Shown here one piece after another: positions 47,559-58,797 of a stretch of 64,000 nucleotides of DNA. Below the pieces are notes generated by a model. It saw nothing but the letters and a program-made list of their open reading frames with translations. It made no database searches and was not told where the DNA came from. This DNA comes from Limonium bicolor (lineage: Eukaryota > Streptophyta > Magnoliopsida > Caryophyllales > Plumbaginaceae). How positions within the stretch are numbered: the first letter of the stretch is position 1; the number at the start of each line of letters is the position of its first letter. The translations under genes and the position numbers were made by a program. The stretch spans positions 266,610,131-266,674,130 of the forward strand of contig CM041779.1 of NCBI GenBank assembly GCA_023374045.1, read 5' to 3'.

Positions 47559-49671
47559 GCCTCGAGTCTAATGGAGGAGCAGTGCTGAATGTGTTGGACA
47601 AGACCGAGGCCAAGGATAAAGGGAATGTTATCATGGGAACCTTTACAGTAAATGGCGTGAGTGCATCGATACTGTTCGATTCAGGAGCGTCTCATTCCTT
47701 TATATCCTCTACATTAATAAGGAAGTTAGAGACAACCCTTGAGCCTCTCTCAGACTTCCTAGTCACACTACCGACGAAGGAGAGAGTGAGGTGCATGAAA
47801 CTACACAAGAAAGTTCAGGTTAATATCATGGATGAAGAGTTTCAAGCGGATTTGATTGAGTTGGATAATTTAGGCTTTGATATCATCATGGGCATGGATT
47901 GGCTTTAGAAGTACAAGGGACGGCTACATTGCGCAGAGCATAGATTACTACTGAAAAGCCCGAAGGGCAAGACAGTTTCATATCGTAGTACTCCAAGAGA
48001 ACCTACTTTCAAGCTAGTAACGGCTATTACATTGATGAAGAAGGTGAAGAAGGGACAACCAGTCTATTTGTGTTATGTCCAGGATATGAGGCAGGAGGAG
48101 CAGACACAGTCAGACATACCAGTCGTTTCAGATTTTCCTGACCTATTTCCAGAAGAGTTACCAGGGATGCCACCCAAGAGAGATGTGGAGTTCTCCATCG
48201 ACTTAGTACCAGGCACAGGGCCTATTGCTAAAGCACCATACAGAATGGCACCAGCAGAAATGAAAGAGCTAAAGATTCAGTTAGAGGATCTGCTTGACAA
48301 AGGTTATATCAGACCGAGTGCATCACCATGAGGAGCACCAGTTTTATTCATGAAGAAGAAGGATGGTAGCATGCGACTATGCATCGACTACAGGGAGCTT
48401 AACGCAGTCACGGTGAAGAACAAGTACCCGTTACCACGGATTGACGATTTGTTTGACCAATTAAGAGGCGCTACAGTTTTCTCGAAGATTGACCTAAGAT
48501 CAGGATATCACCAGATACGGATAGCTGATGAAGACATAGAGAAGACAGCTTGTCGGACGCGCTATGGGCACTACGAGTTCAGAGTTATGCCATTTGGCTT
48601 GTCGAACGCCCCAGCAATATTCATGGATCTTATGAACCGGTTATTCAGAGAGTAGTTAGACTCATCAGTGGTTGTATTCATCGACGACATTCTAGTTTAC
48701 TCTAAGACTAAGGACGAGCACGAGGTGCATCTAAGGCAAGTTTTACAGACCATGAGAGAGAACCAATTGTATGCCAAGCTTTCAAAATGTGATTTCTGGC
48801 TAGACAGTGTATCTTTTCTAGGGAATGTAATATCAGCCAGCGGTATATCTGTAGACCCTGCGAAGATTGAGGAGTTAAGACTTGGCCGAGACCGAAGATA
48901 GTGACAGATATCCGTAGTTTCTTGGGATTAGCTGGTTACTATCGCAGATTTGTGCAAGACTTATCCAAACTGGCGAAACCAATGACAAGCCTGATGAAGA
49001 AAGATTCTCCATTTGTATGGACTAAAGATTGTGAGCGTTCCTTTCAGACACTGAAAGACCTACTGACGTCGACACCTATACTCACCATTCCAGAGGGGAA
49101 CGACGGATTTGAAGTTTATTGTGATGCCTCAAGCAAAGGGATAGGATGTGTACTTATGCAGAATGGGAAGGTTGTTGCTTATGCATCACGACAGCTGAAG
49201 AAACACGAAGAGAATTACCCGACTCATGACTTGGAATTAGGAGCAGTAGTGTTCGCACTGAAGATCTGGCGCCACTACCTATATGGAGTTACAGTGATAG
49301 TCTACTCAAATCACAAGAGCCTTCAACATTTATTCACTCAGAAGGAGCTTAACATGAGACAGAGGCGATGGGTCGAGTTTCTGAAGGACTACGACATCGA
49401 CCTCAGGTACAAGGACGGTAAGGCAAATGTTGTTACTGACGCCCTGAGCCGTAGAGCTCATCCCTTATTTGCAATGACAGGAGACAACGCCCTCATTGAG
49501 GAGGTACGTTGTGCTCAGGATAACGACCAGTACATGAAGACTATCAGGCAGCAGTTGACCGACGGTATCTTTCAGAGGTAGAAGTATGACTTTGTACTCA
49601 GTGAAGATGGGATAATCAGACTGAATGGCCGGTTGTGCATTCCAGAGTCCAGCCCCGACTTGTAGGAAAAG
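47559..49671 (+). pseudogene. pol: Pol of element 3: protease, RT, RNase H (stops; truncated by element 4)
   Basis: Opens at a phase-1 acceptor (CCCCAG, 47558). Protease has LFDSGASHSFIS (about 47673-47708). RT shows [29 protein letters not shown] and catalytic FIDD near 48680; [11 protein letters not shown] and the RNase [11 protein letters not shown] and YPTHDLE blocks follow. In-frame stops: TAG 47906, TGA 48329, TAG 48653, TAG 49579, TAG 49663; one frameshift near 48882. By comparison with element 2, 48329 was TGG and 48653 was CAG. The frame ends at 49671 before integrase because element 4 is inserted; the remainder should lie beyond the window. Confidence 0.93.
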
Positions 49672-52600
49672 TGTAATACCCCAACCCGAAATCCAATAAA
49701 CTGAACGGCGATCACTCCCAAATAAAATACAACTGCAGCGGAAATAAATACAACAACCGGGCAGTATTACAACGCCGTTGGCCACCCTTGTGACCAACAA
49801 GGCTAAGTCCAAATACAATCCTCGGATGTCACGGTCTGGAATACAGATACAACCCGAGATACTAGGAATCAAACTCAAAGTACGATACTGAAATAGAATA
49901 ATTAACTAATAGTAGACTCCCAAAGCTTGGTCTACCCCACCTAAACTCGGTGTGATGATCTTCTTAAACTTCAGGTACCTGAAAAATGGGGGTGCCCCCA
50001 AAGGGGCTCAGCAAACAATGCTGGTATGGAAAACGTGCAGCCCATCGTCTACCGGGCCACACCAACTACTTTGTCGAACACATGCAGTTCATTTTTATAA
50101 AGCTGTAAACAAGCATAATCTGATGATAACAAGTATCCAAACAAGGACAATAATGTCACATAGAACAAGACACAGAAGGTCAAGTTAGCTGAACTGAAAT
50201 GTCTGATAGCTGTCGGGTCCACACAGTGGGACTGACAGATGTATAAAAGTATATCAATATAGTGGAGGTATAGTGACCTCGTTATAGAGAAAGGTTGGGT
50301 ATAAAAACCCCAGGAGATAACGTAGTTAAACCCTGAACTGAGAGGCGTGGGAAATAGAATCCCACTAGAGGAATAAAGTCTTCCTCAAACTGAACTGATG
50401 GGCATTTGAATCCCGGGAGGAATAGAGTCTTCCTCCCAACTGAATGTTCCGTCGCGACGTAGTAGGAGACGACCTGAGACAGGTACAACTCCTGTAGCAT
50501 GCATGGCCAGATCCAACTGGGCTCCTCATTCTTCGAAGTATAGAATTGTTAGGTGTCATATGAAGATGTTGACAAGAACCCAATGTATAATGTCAATTAT
50601 CACGTTTAGGATAATGACATTTGTTATAAAGTGAAGCTAGTGAGAGACTTGAGTACAAGTCCTCGGTATACTGAAGCGCAGGTATTTAATCCACTGGTAT
50701 AGTAGTGTTTGTATGCGTGGGACATACACGTTGTAGTCAACAACATTCACGCACATAAAATAATACAACAGCGCACAAGAGTAAACAACATTTTACATTA
50801 GTTATCTTGGTCGTTATTTCAAACAACAGATAGCACACAAGCCGGTGTAATCCGGTAGAAAACAGGTTGCAAGAATCCCATACCGTTCACCGTAGGTTGC
50901 AGTTGATTATACCCTGGTCAACGTCCCGTCAAACAAAGTCCTAGAATAGGATTAACTGAGAGGGTTAATTTATGTTACCCTTATATAATAATTCTATTGG
51001 ATCGTTCAACAAATCTCGTAGTTGTTATTTCATGTGAGGTTTATTTCTTTTTAATTACCTCATGATTTAATGTATAACTTATTTGTTATTTTTTTGATTT
51101 ATTTATAAATCCTTTAATGTACATATGTATTCATATATTCATGTACTATATTTGTTGTTTATTTTAATTGTCTAAGTGACATAACAACTTATAATTTTCT
51201 TAACTATATTTAAATGTCTTACTATGACAATATTCTTATAACTTTCATTATTCCTTCTTTAACCAAAAGTAATAATCATTGGTTACTTTTAAATTCCTTA
51301 TAACTATATAAGTCATAGTTTAAACTTCATAACTCCTTTAATCAAAATTTTTCTTTCTAATTCCTCCAAATATCCATGTAGGACCTATATTTAATTTAAT
51401 CTAAATTCTTACCCTTATATTTCGGTTATTACAAAACAACCACATTAATTTAAACTTTATATTTAAATTCTAATCTCATTATATTGTAGAGTTTAACTTC
51501 TATTTAGCAAAATTACAAAGCCACCTCTAATATTTTGGTATATAGCTTTTGAATATTTAACTTTCAAAAATTACATAATAGCCCAAAACTTTATAAAAAG
51601 TTATTTTAAAGCTTATTTAAATTATCTAAAATTCTTAAACTTAATTCCTAACCTTAGATTATATCATAATTACACTAAATACCCTTTTAACTCTCGGTTT
51701 TCACAATAAGTGCACCAAACTTTGTAAAAATTACATTTAAGCCACCTAACTTATTTAATTAGTCATTTAAGCTCTAATAAAATATTTTTAACTCACCAAA
51801 CTTTATGATATAAGTTTATATACCTAAGTAGGTCATTAATACCTATTTAACACTTAGGTAATTCAGCCATATTTATTTAGTGACCATATAGTATATATAA
51901 AAGTGGATTTATATGTCATAATAAATGTACATAAATTCATATGAGTCATATAACTCATGTAAAAATTATTGTAATGTCTTATATTGATTCTTAGCTTAAA
52001 TTAAAGCATTTTTGCCCTAGACTTTTCGGCCTTAATTAATTTGTAACATAAACAAATTCTATGACACAAAAATGTGTCTTAAGGTAAATATTTTCTATAT
52101 AGTTATAGATTATATTTTTGGCATATAAAACCATATAGTTTCGGTATTATTTAGCCTAGGAGATGTACATAATTTTTGTACAATTTTTAGAAGCTTAACA
52201 AAGCTTATAACATAAAGATTTACTTAGTAAACTTACTTCTTAACAAAGGGGTTAAGTGCTTGAACTTCTTCTTGAATCTCCAAGCTTTCTCCTAGGTAAA
52301 CTTGATGCTCCTCTTCGGTTTTATGCAAGAGGTGAAGGTGTTTAGGAGTTAGATCTTCAACAAAGATCTTAAGTAGATTTGTAAGTAGTTTTACAATACT
52401 TTACCTTAGACTTTTTCTCTTATAATTTCGGCTCACCAAAGGTAGATGAAGAGCAAGTTTTCCTTCATCAAAATGAAGAAGAAAAAGAGACTTAGAAGAG
52501 GTAGAACTTGGTTACACACAAAAATGTGTTTTAAGGATTTTCAAGCTTTAAAACCTACCTTAAGATAACTTTGAGATGCTCCTTGGTTTAATGTTGGTTT

Positions 52601-54170
52601 GGACAATCTCCTTGGAGAACTAAGTGAAGCCGAACACACCTTGTTATGCTAGGAAGAGTTTTGCTTCAAGACTTGCCAAGAAATGCTAGGAAATTACCTT
52701 AAAGATGAAGATAGAAGTTAAAACTCCATTAATGGACTTAAGAGCTTCAAAGGAAGAAGATGAAGCTAGAAGAGAGAGGAGAGAGCTTACCTAAACCGTG
52801 GATGAAGAGGGCAAGGAAGAAAGTGAGACTTAGCTCACGTAAATGGTAAGGAATTGCACTTTGGAATTGATTTTGTTTTGTCAATTTTTAATGTCAAATG
52901 ACTATACTTTTTCTTAGTTTATTTCATGGTTGATTGGCTCAATAAATGACCTCTTTTCCAGCTTGAAAACCGGCCATGAGGAGTGTGACAAGGCAAGAGC
53001 ATGTGGAAGAAATAATGTGAACTAGAAGACAAGGAAATTTAGGTAAGGTATCTTCTTTTGATTTTTCTAAGTTTGTGTTGTCTTCTTCCTCATGTAGAGT
53101 CACGAAATTTAGGGACTGAATGGAGCTCAAAAACCGGCCATGAATAGCCAAGGAAGAACATGGAAGATTACTTAATTTGTAAGAAAGCAAAAGAAAGGAA
53201 TCTTAGATCTACTTTTTACCTTTTTGCATTTTGTTTTCTTCCTAGCTCACATGGCCTTATTATTCTGCATAATTTCGACAGCTTTCTGGTCATATGAGAC
53301 CTACATACTTTGGCATTAAGTAATATAACACATGGGAAGGTGAGTCACCATGTTCTATGCCTTTTACAAACTTTTAATGCAATTTTTATACTAGTTTTTG
53401 CTCTCAAAATCGGCCCCTATAGAGAGCCTTGTTGACTAGTCACACCAACTTATTTATAAGGTCATTTTAACCCTATTTAAGATTACCAATTCTTGGCATG
53501 TCAAAAACTACAAGGTAATTACGTAAAACGCATTTTCGTGACACCCGAAGGTGTGTTTTTGTGCTCTAAGGAAATTTTGGGAAACCAATTGTTTTTATGA
53601 GTTCCAAGTGTTTGTAAACACTTATTATAGTAAATAAACATATAATAAGATATTACATTGAGTTATATGGGGTTATATCAACCCGTGACATAATTTACGG
53701 GCCATCGGGACACTCCCGGGCCAAAAAGGAGAGCTAAGAAATCCTCCTGTGGTTTTTGCTGAATTTTGAGAACCACTTCGTGGGTTCTCTTTATATGGTT
53801 AATAATGATGTTAGGAACTCAAGGAATCAATTTTATAGGAGTTCGTGCCACCTCGGCACTCCTCCGGACTTTCGTGCTTTAAGGAGCGGGTGTGAGCACT
53901 CCCGAGCATTTTGCGTATTTTCTGAATATAGCTTAGGGAATATATTTTATATTCATATAATGAGTGTATGACCATTTGGTTTGAGTTTTAGAAGGTCATA
54001 CAAGGTCATGCTTGATCACATGTTTCTAAGGCGTTTTAGCGTTTATGGAGAAACGACTATTTTTACATAACGTTTTCATGCATGGGTTTGCATGCTACGT
54101 GAAATGATTTATATTTGGATTATATTCCAATAATAATGATCTACTAATATATTTAGATTTGGGGTATTCA
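49672..54170 (-). repeat. Element 4 3' LTR
   Basis: 4499 bp, TGTAATACCCC to GGGGTATTCA on plus. U5 hairpin at 49774-49803, hairpin island at 49988-50060, TATA-like CTTTATAAAA at 50093-50102 (minus). A run of short palindromes lies at about 50220-50465 (for example GTGGGA...TCCCAC and GGGAGGA...TCTTCCTCCC). The long AT-rich stretch 51000-53700 holds nothing recognisable. The LTR is homologous to the element 3 LTR. Confidence 0.88.
49774..49803 (-). other. Conserved U5 hairpin (element 4)
   Basis: Sense arms GTTGGTCAC and GTGGCCAAC around AAGG, with GCC/GGC clamp. Two pairs are G-C where the LARD has A-U and G-U. Confidence 0.8.
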
Positions 54171-54190
54171 ATCTACCCCCCTTAAAAAGG
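54171..54190 (-). other. Polypurine tract 1 (element 4)
   Basis: ATCTACCCCCCTTAAAAAGG on plus, abutting the 3' LTR; the minus strand is the purine tract. Confidence 0.85.
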
Positions 54191-54487
54191 GACTTCGCCC
54201 CGAAGTCTCATATCTAAATTATAAGGTTGTGGGGAATCAAGTTCCAGTAAGTATCCACAACTCAATCTAGTAGGGATCAAGTCCCAAGTCTCTATATTCC
54301 TAAGTTCACAGTGTACATCAAACACAACAGGAACACTTTGGAACATATAGTGTAATGTAATAACACAGTCACTTTTCATATTTAATAGTGCAGAGTAGTG
54401 CACATAAACTTTTCATTGTAGAAGTACAAGGTACATTCAAATACAGTGTTACACAAACACATACAAGACAAGGTATCACTGAATATA

Positions 54488-54573
54488 CTGAATAGTGTTA
54501 CACAAGAACACTCACTGAAATGCAACAAGGTGCAAAAACTGAATAGTGTTACACAAGAACACTCACTGAAATG
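54488..54573. repeat. Direct repeat with hairpin in element 4 3' UTR
   Basis: A 35-base block occurs at 54488-54522 and again at 54539-54573 (spacing 51 bp). Each copy contains the palindrome AGTGTT...AACACT. Confidence 0.8.
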
Positions 54574-54660
54574 TAACTAATGCATACTGAACTCACAAAT
54601 GAAAAAGGCTCTACCCCCCAAAAAAAGAGGGGTACGCCCCCGTACCCTAGACTAAAGCGT

Positions 54661-54798
54661 CTAGTCGGTAAATAATGAGGGAAATTTCGCTCGCATATCT
54701 GCTTCTAATTCCCATGTGGCCTCCTCCACATCGTGGTTTGACCAAAGAACCTTTACTAAGCTTACAGATTTGTTTCGAGTATCTCGTGTCTTTCTGTC
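54661..54798 (-). pseudogene. pol: C-terminal chromodomain end of element 4 pol (cut by element 5)
   Basis: 46 codons including the stop at 54661-54663. SLVKVLWSNHDVEEATWELE and RAKFPSLF match the end of element 2 pol nearly residue for residue. The frame begins at the insertion point of element 5 (54798), so the upstream part lies beyond the window. It would be the chromodomain-like tail of integrase, thought in chromoviruses to influence target choice. Confidence 0.88.
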
Positions 54799-55288
54799 GT
54801 TATACCCAAATTTCAACCCCCCGGAGGAGAGTCTCTACTAATAGGCTAGTAGCAAGGGTTCCCAGTTCGATCGGCACATTTCAGAGTACTAGGGACAGCT
54901 TAGTCATCTCCAGGGGCATTTTCGTAATTTTTCAAGGCTCCTAAGCCCCCTATAGGCTTTCTCTCTCCTCCAAATAAGGGTCAAATCAACTTGAAATGCT
55001 TTGATATTTTAACCCATGATAGAGGATGACATTTTAAGCATAATGGCGTTGGAATTTTGATTTTTCGAATTTCCAATAATTTTCTAGCAATTTCTGATTG
55101 AATCTGACGAGAAATTGAATTTAAAAATATTCCAATACCCAAAAAATTCGATCTCACTTTAGAAAAATCAGAATTATCATCCTTTACCCATGTGTGAAAT
55201 TTCATAATCAAATTCCTTTTGGAAGCCCTTGAGCTAAAACGTCGGTAAATCTCGGTTTTTACCGGATTTTTCTATCTTTAAGGAAGTC

Positions 55289-55296
55289 TATATAAG
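55289..55296 (+). promoter_or_regulatory. TATA box of element 5 5' LTR
   Basis: TATATAAG, about 490 bases into the LTR, identical in the 3' LTR (62801-62808). Transcription would be expected to start about 30 bases downstream. Confidence 0.65.
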
Positions 55297-55867
55297 GAAC
55301 CTTATCCCATGATCAAATCAGAACCTCAAGAACCCTAAGCAATCAGAAAACCTAGCCGTCTCATTCTCCTCACGTTTTTACACATCCAAGCACCAAAATC
55401 ACATCAAAAATCTCTCGAAATCACCACCTAAACACACTTTTCAACTCCTAACACATCAACAATCATCAAACATCAACCAAACCACCTCCAAAACGTGAAG
55501 AACATCATCAACAATCAACAACCAGAAGCCCGGGTCGAACTCAATCCGGAACCGGCATCATCGGAGCCTCCGAAGAATCCCAACGTGAAGAATCATCTTG
55601 AATTCGAAGGTAAAACAGGTTACAATCCCACTTTTCTGATTCCCCACGACCTTGTTAACTCTCTGTCAAAGTTTGGGTTCAAACCAACCTGTTTACGCTT
55701 CTGTATTGACGTTTGTTTAAGCTTCTGTCCAATAACTTGTTTACCAAGTTTCGTGCTTAATTCGAGTTCAAATTGAAAACTTTCAATCACTAACGACTTG
55801 TAAATCTTTCAGGCTACACACCCATAAAATTTGAGCTCAAAACACCCTCGGGAACCTTCTGAAAACC

Positions 55868-56126
55868 CCTGTCCGTGGGTGGTCCGTGACCTCGGACCTA
55901 TGGTCCGGGACCTCGGACGCGTTGTCCGAGACCACGGACACCCACGGACGGCGGCGGGATTTTAAAAATTCAAAACTTAGGTTTTTCTAACGATGTCCGG
56001 GCCCACGGACAGCCTGTCCGTGGCCCCGGACTTTGCAAATTTTTGTTTTCTTCAATTTTGACTTTTCTGTATATTTAGGTTAACTGGGGTCCGTGGTCTC
56101 GGACTTTTGGTCCGTGGCTACGGACG
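55868..56126. repeat. GTCCGTGG/CCACGGAC palindrome cluster (element 5 LTR)
   Basis: Repeated GGTCCGTG, CTCGGAC, GTCCGAG and CCACGGAC words form several nested inverted repeats downstream of the TATA box. The 3' LTR copy is 63379-63630. Confidence 0.75.
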
Positions 56127-56557
56127 TAAGCAAAATTTGACCTAATTCTGCCTCCGAAACCCTAGTTTAGGTAGCTTTCAATTTCACTTTAATTTTCTGT
56201 CAAAAAAGCTAAAAAACACAAAAAAACAGAAGCTTGCGCACTTAGGTTAAAACGACTCGTAATAAGCCGTAAATAAACCAAGTAGAGGAAAAACGACCTA
56301 GGAAGGGTAATGAAAGTAATTGAACCCTAATTAAGTCGAATATCAAGCCCCCGAACCCGAACTCTCCTTTCCTAATTTGATCTAGGTTAAAATTAGGTGG
56401 CGACTCATAATAGGTTCCAGTGAGCTAGCTTAGGTTTTAATAATTTTGTTATATGACATAGTTATTAATCTTAGGCTATAAGTGGACCTAAAACCCGGTT
56501 AGATCCTAATCAACTTTAATCAACATAGGATAGGGTTTAAAATCGAGGCTCACAGAC

Positions 56558-56576
56558 TGGCGACTCTGCTGGGGAC
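56558..56576 (+). other. Primer binding site, tRNA-Arg type (element 5)
   Basis: TGGCGACTCTGCTGGGGAC, three bases after the LTR end. It closely matches the PBS I recall for Ogre/Tat elements, complementary to tRNA-Arg, and is unlike the iMet-type PBS of the other elements here. Confidence 0.85.
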
Positions 56577-57754
56577 CAACTTCTTAATTTTAACTTGTTT
56601 AATTTTAAGAAAGAGGGTTAACTCGAAAACGTTTATTTATGGCTTTTACTTGTTGTTGTTCTTTATGTGCGCACTTTAATTTTTGACCTTGCATCATATG
56701 AGAGCGAGGGTCCACGCAAACCAATTTCACCCCGGGACCCGTTTGAGGGTCCCCTGTCTGGGACTCACACCTTTTAGGTGATGTGAATAAATGGGGGAAA
56801 AGAGGAGGGTGTCGTCAACCACACCCCTTAATACCTGGGCTTTAGCCCCAAGCTTTTCCTGACAGTACCTTACCTAGCCCATTGTTTGGTCAGTCAAAGA
56901 CCCGACCGTAGACGCACACCTTCAGGTGATGTGAAAAAGTGGGGAAGCCCAAAGAGAATAGCGTGCAAGCCCTATTCCTTTGTGGTACCTGGGCCCATGC
57001 CCAAGCACCTCTCCGGATCGATCCATACCCAATTTTGATTAAGCGTCTAGTAGGACATGTTGAATTGTGTGGGCCTTGTTGCTTGTATGATCGGCCCACT
57101 ACCCAGCCTAGAAATTGATAGGAACCTCTCCTACATCAACTCAGCCCAACCTGAATTGGCAGTTTTATTGTTTGCGGCCTAGAGGTCCTGTTTGGTTTAA
57201 TGTGTGAGTCATTCGGGCTTCGGCCCAAAAGCTTAGACTTAGGTGATTTCTCATCTGGTCCAATTTGAATTATCCATTTTGTTCTACGCCCATCCACCTA
57301 AAGCAATCCATAAAAATCCATCAGGCTTTTCCATTTCAAGGCCCATTCTAGTCCAGGAAGACTTCTTACTCGGGTTTTGACCCACGATCCTAGACACGGG
57401 TATCATCTTCAGGCCCAGTCATAATTACTCGGCCCAAATTCCAATTCACATCCAGAACATGGTTTAGAAATCACTTCGGCCCATTGCGCTTTACTTTTAA
57501 CCCAAACACATTCTGGCCCAAGCGCCCAATTCTCAGAACATTTCAGCCTAGGCACCAGTTCACAGCTCATGAATCATTCCGGCCCATGTGCCTCTCTTCC
57601 AACTCATTTCGGGCCTCAGTGCCAACCCACAATTTTCAAAACATTCCAGCTCATGTGCAGCCCAAACAAGTCTTAGCCTAAAACTTCTTTGCGGCCCAAC
57701 ATTTTTAGCTCGGGTCACTTTTGTTTTCCAACAGATAAGCCCAAATCTCAAAGA
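56577..57754 (+). other. Leader of element 5 with GGCCCA-word cluster
   Basis: 1.18 kb between PBS and gag with no convincing ORF. From about 56986 there are ten exact GGCCCA words (for example 57091, 57339, 57431, 57477, 57580) plus many near copies. TTTCCAACAG just before gag (57726-57735) could be a splice acceptor. Confidence 0.6.
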
Positions 57755-58797
57755 ATGGGAGAGGGAGGAAATCCAATCAACATGGATGCCCAGTTAGCCG
57801 AAGAATTCAATGGGATGCTGAAAAAGATTGAGCGCATGGAGAGGGCCAACAAGCCAGCTGGTTTTGACCACTTTCCCACTGGATTATATCCCAAGGTTGA
57901 TCTCCCTCCAAGGTTGAAATTGCCAACACTTCCTCTATACAAAGGTTCCTCCGACCCACAACTTCATTTGGCAATGTTCGATAGGGAAATGTCCATCCTT
58001 TCGCTAAACGACATGCAGAAGGCCAAGGTATTTGCTCACTATCTTGATGAGACCCCTCAGCATTGGTACATAACTCAAAGGATAAATACCAAGACATACG
58101 AGGAGGTCTGTGAAGCCTTTCTGCATCATTTTGAGTACGCTAGAAGTTTTGGAGTCACCAGGGCTGATCTTGCAGGCACACGACAAACAGAAGGTGAATC
58201 AATGACCGACTTCGTCAAGCGTTGGAGGATGAAGGCAGCCGCTATGCTCACAAATATGGACGAACAGGAACAAATCCGAATGGTAATCAAAATATGCGGA
58301 AGCAATACAGTGACGAGCTGAAATTCACATACTTTCCTAGCTTCAACATGCTGATGGGACAAGTTAATGTCCTAGAAGAAATGATTCACCAAGGGGAGTT
58401 AAAACTTGGGAACTCAAAAAACACCGGGAATGGCTCGGGGACAGCAGCCTGTATCCAGAGTGGCACCCGAAAGAGAGCTAGGCAGCATGAGGTAAACACC
58501 GTTCGACAGGTAAAAGGACCAGGGCAAATCGTTGGGGCAGTGGAATCATCCCGAAAGAGCTCCCGTCGAAGAGAGTTCACAAACATCGGTCAGCCATTGA
58601 GCCAGGTTTTTGGAAGACTCCAGGAACGAAACATGCTGCAACCTCTCACCCCTCGACAAAGGGACCCCCAAAAAGGAAGGAATCTGAACCAGTATTGTCA
58701 GTATCACCAGCTTCCCGGTCATGACACCGACAACTGCAAAATTTTGAAGCAGCACATCCAAGATCTTATCAATCAAGGTTTTCAACTCCCCGAGTAG
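57755..58797 (+). pseudogene. gag: Gag of element 5 (one frameshift)
   Basis: Met at 57755 (MGEGGNPINMDAQLAEEF) is preferred; an upstream in-frame Met at 57689 lies in leader-like sequence. The first part, to 58321, has the Gag core typical of Tat elements: LPLYKGSSDPQLHLAMFDREM, HYLDETPQHWY, FLHHFEYARSFGVTRADLAG and ESMTDFVKRWR. A one-base loss in an A run near 58290 moves the sequence to the frame ending at 58797, where MRKQYSDELKF resumes. A CCHC-like CQYHQLPGHDTDNC knuckle follows at about 58697-58738. The product would form particles and bind RNA. No protease or RT follows within 1.5 kb, unlike autonomous relatives. Confidence 0.88.

Larger units (their letters stand above)
25413..49671 (+). 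mobile_element. Element 3: Ty3/gypsy retrotransposon with an AlkB-like exon (5' part, split by element 2)
   Basis: Starts TGAAATACCC at 25413 inside element 6. Order: 5' LTR (25413-29258 plus 43544-44944), PBS, gag with introns, AlkB-like exon, protease, RT, RNase H. It ends abruptly at 49671, where element 4 is inserted, so integrase and the 3' LTR lie beyond the window. Its LTR is homologous to the element 4 LTR in the opposite orientation. The candidate target duplication on the left is TTCAC (25408-25412). Stops in pol and frameshifts in gag make it defective as written. Confidence 0.88.
49672..54798 (-). mobile_element. Element 4: Ty3/gypsy chromovirus related to element 3 (3' end only)
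   Basis: A minus-strand element inserted in element 3 pol. Visible in sense order: chromodomain end (54798-54661), second polypurine tract (about 54609-54633), hairpin-rich 3' UTR, polypurine tract 1 (54171-54190), 3' LTR. Element 5 interrupts it at 54798, so gag, any AlkB exon, most of pol and the other LTR lie to the right of the window. The candidate target duplication at its left edge is AAAAG (49667-49671). Confidence 0.88.
54799..56554 (+). repeat. Element 5 5' LTR
   Basis: About 1.76 kb, GTTATACCCAAA to GGCTCACA. The initial T seen in the 3' copy (TGTTATACCC) is absent or changed. It contains a TATA box (55289-55296) and a GTCCGTGG/CCACGGAC palindrome cluster (55868-56126). The small ORF 55495-55776 is not convincing. 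Confidence 0.9.

Noticed and set aside
49465..49878. A 137-codon minus-strand ORF crossing the element 3/element 4 junction
   Set aside because: It runs over the insertion boundary and is antisense to RNase H, so it cannot be an evolved gene.
54675..54944. An 89-codon plus-strand ORF
   Set aside because: Antisense to the element 4 chromodomain end, then continuing into the element 5 LTR.
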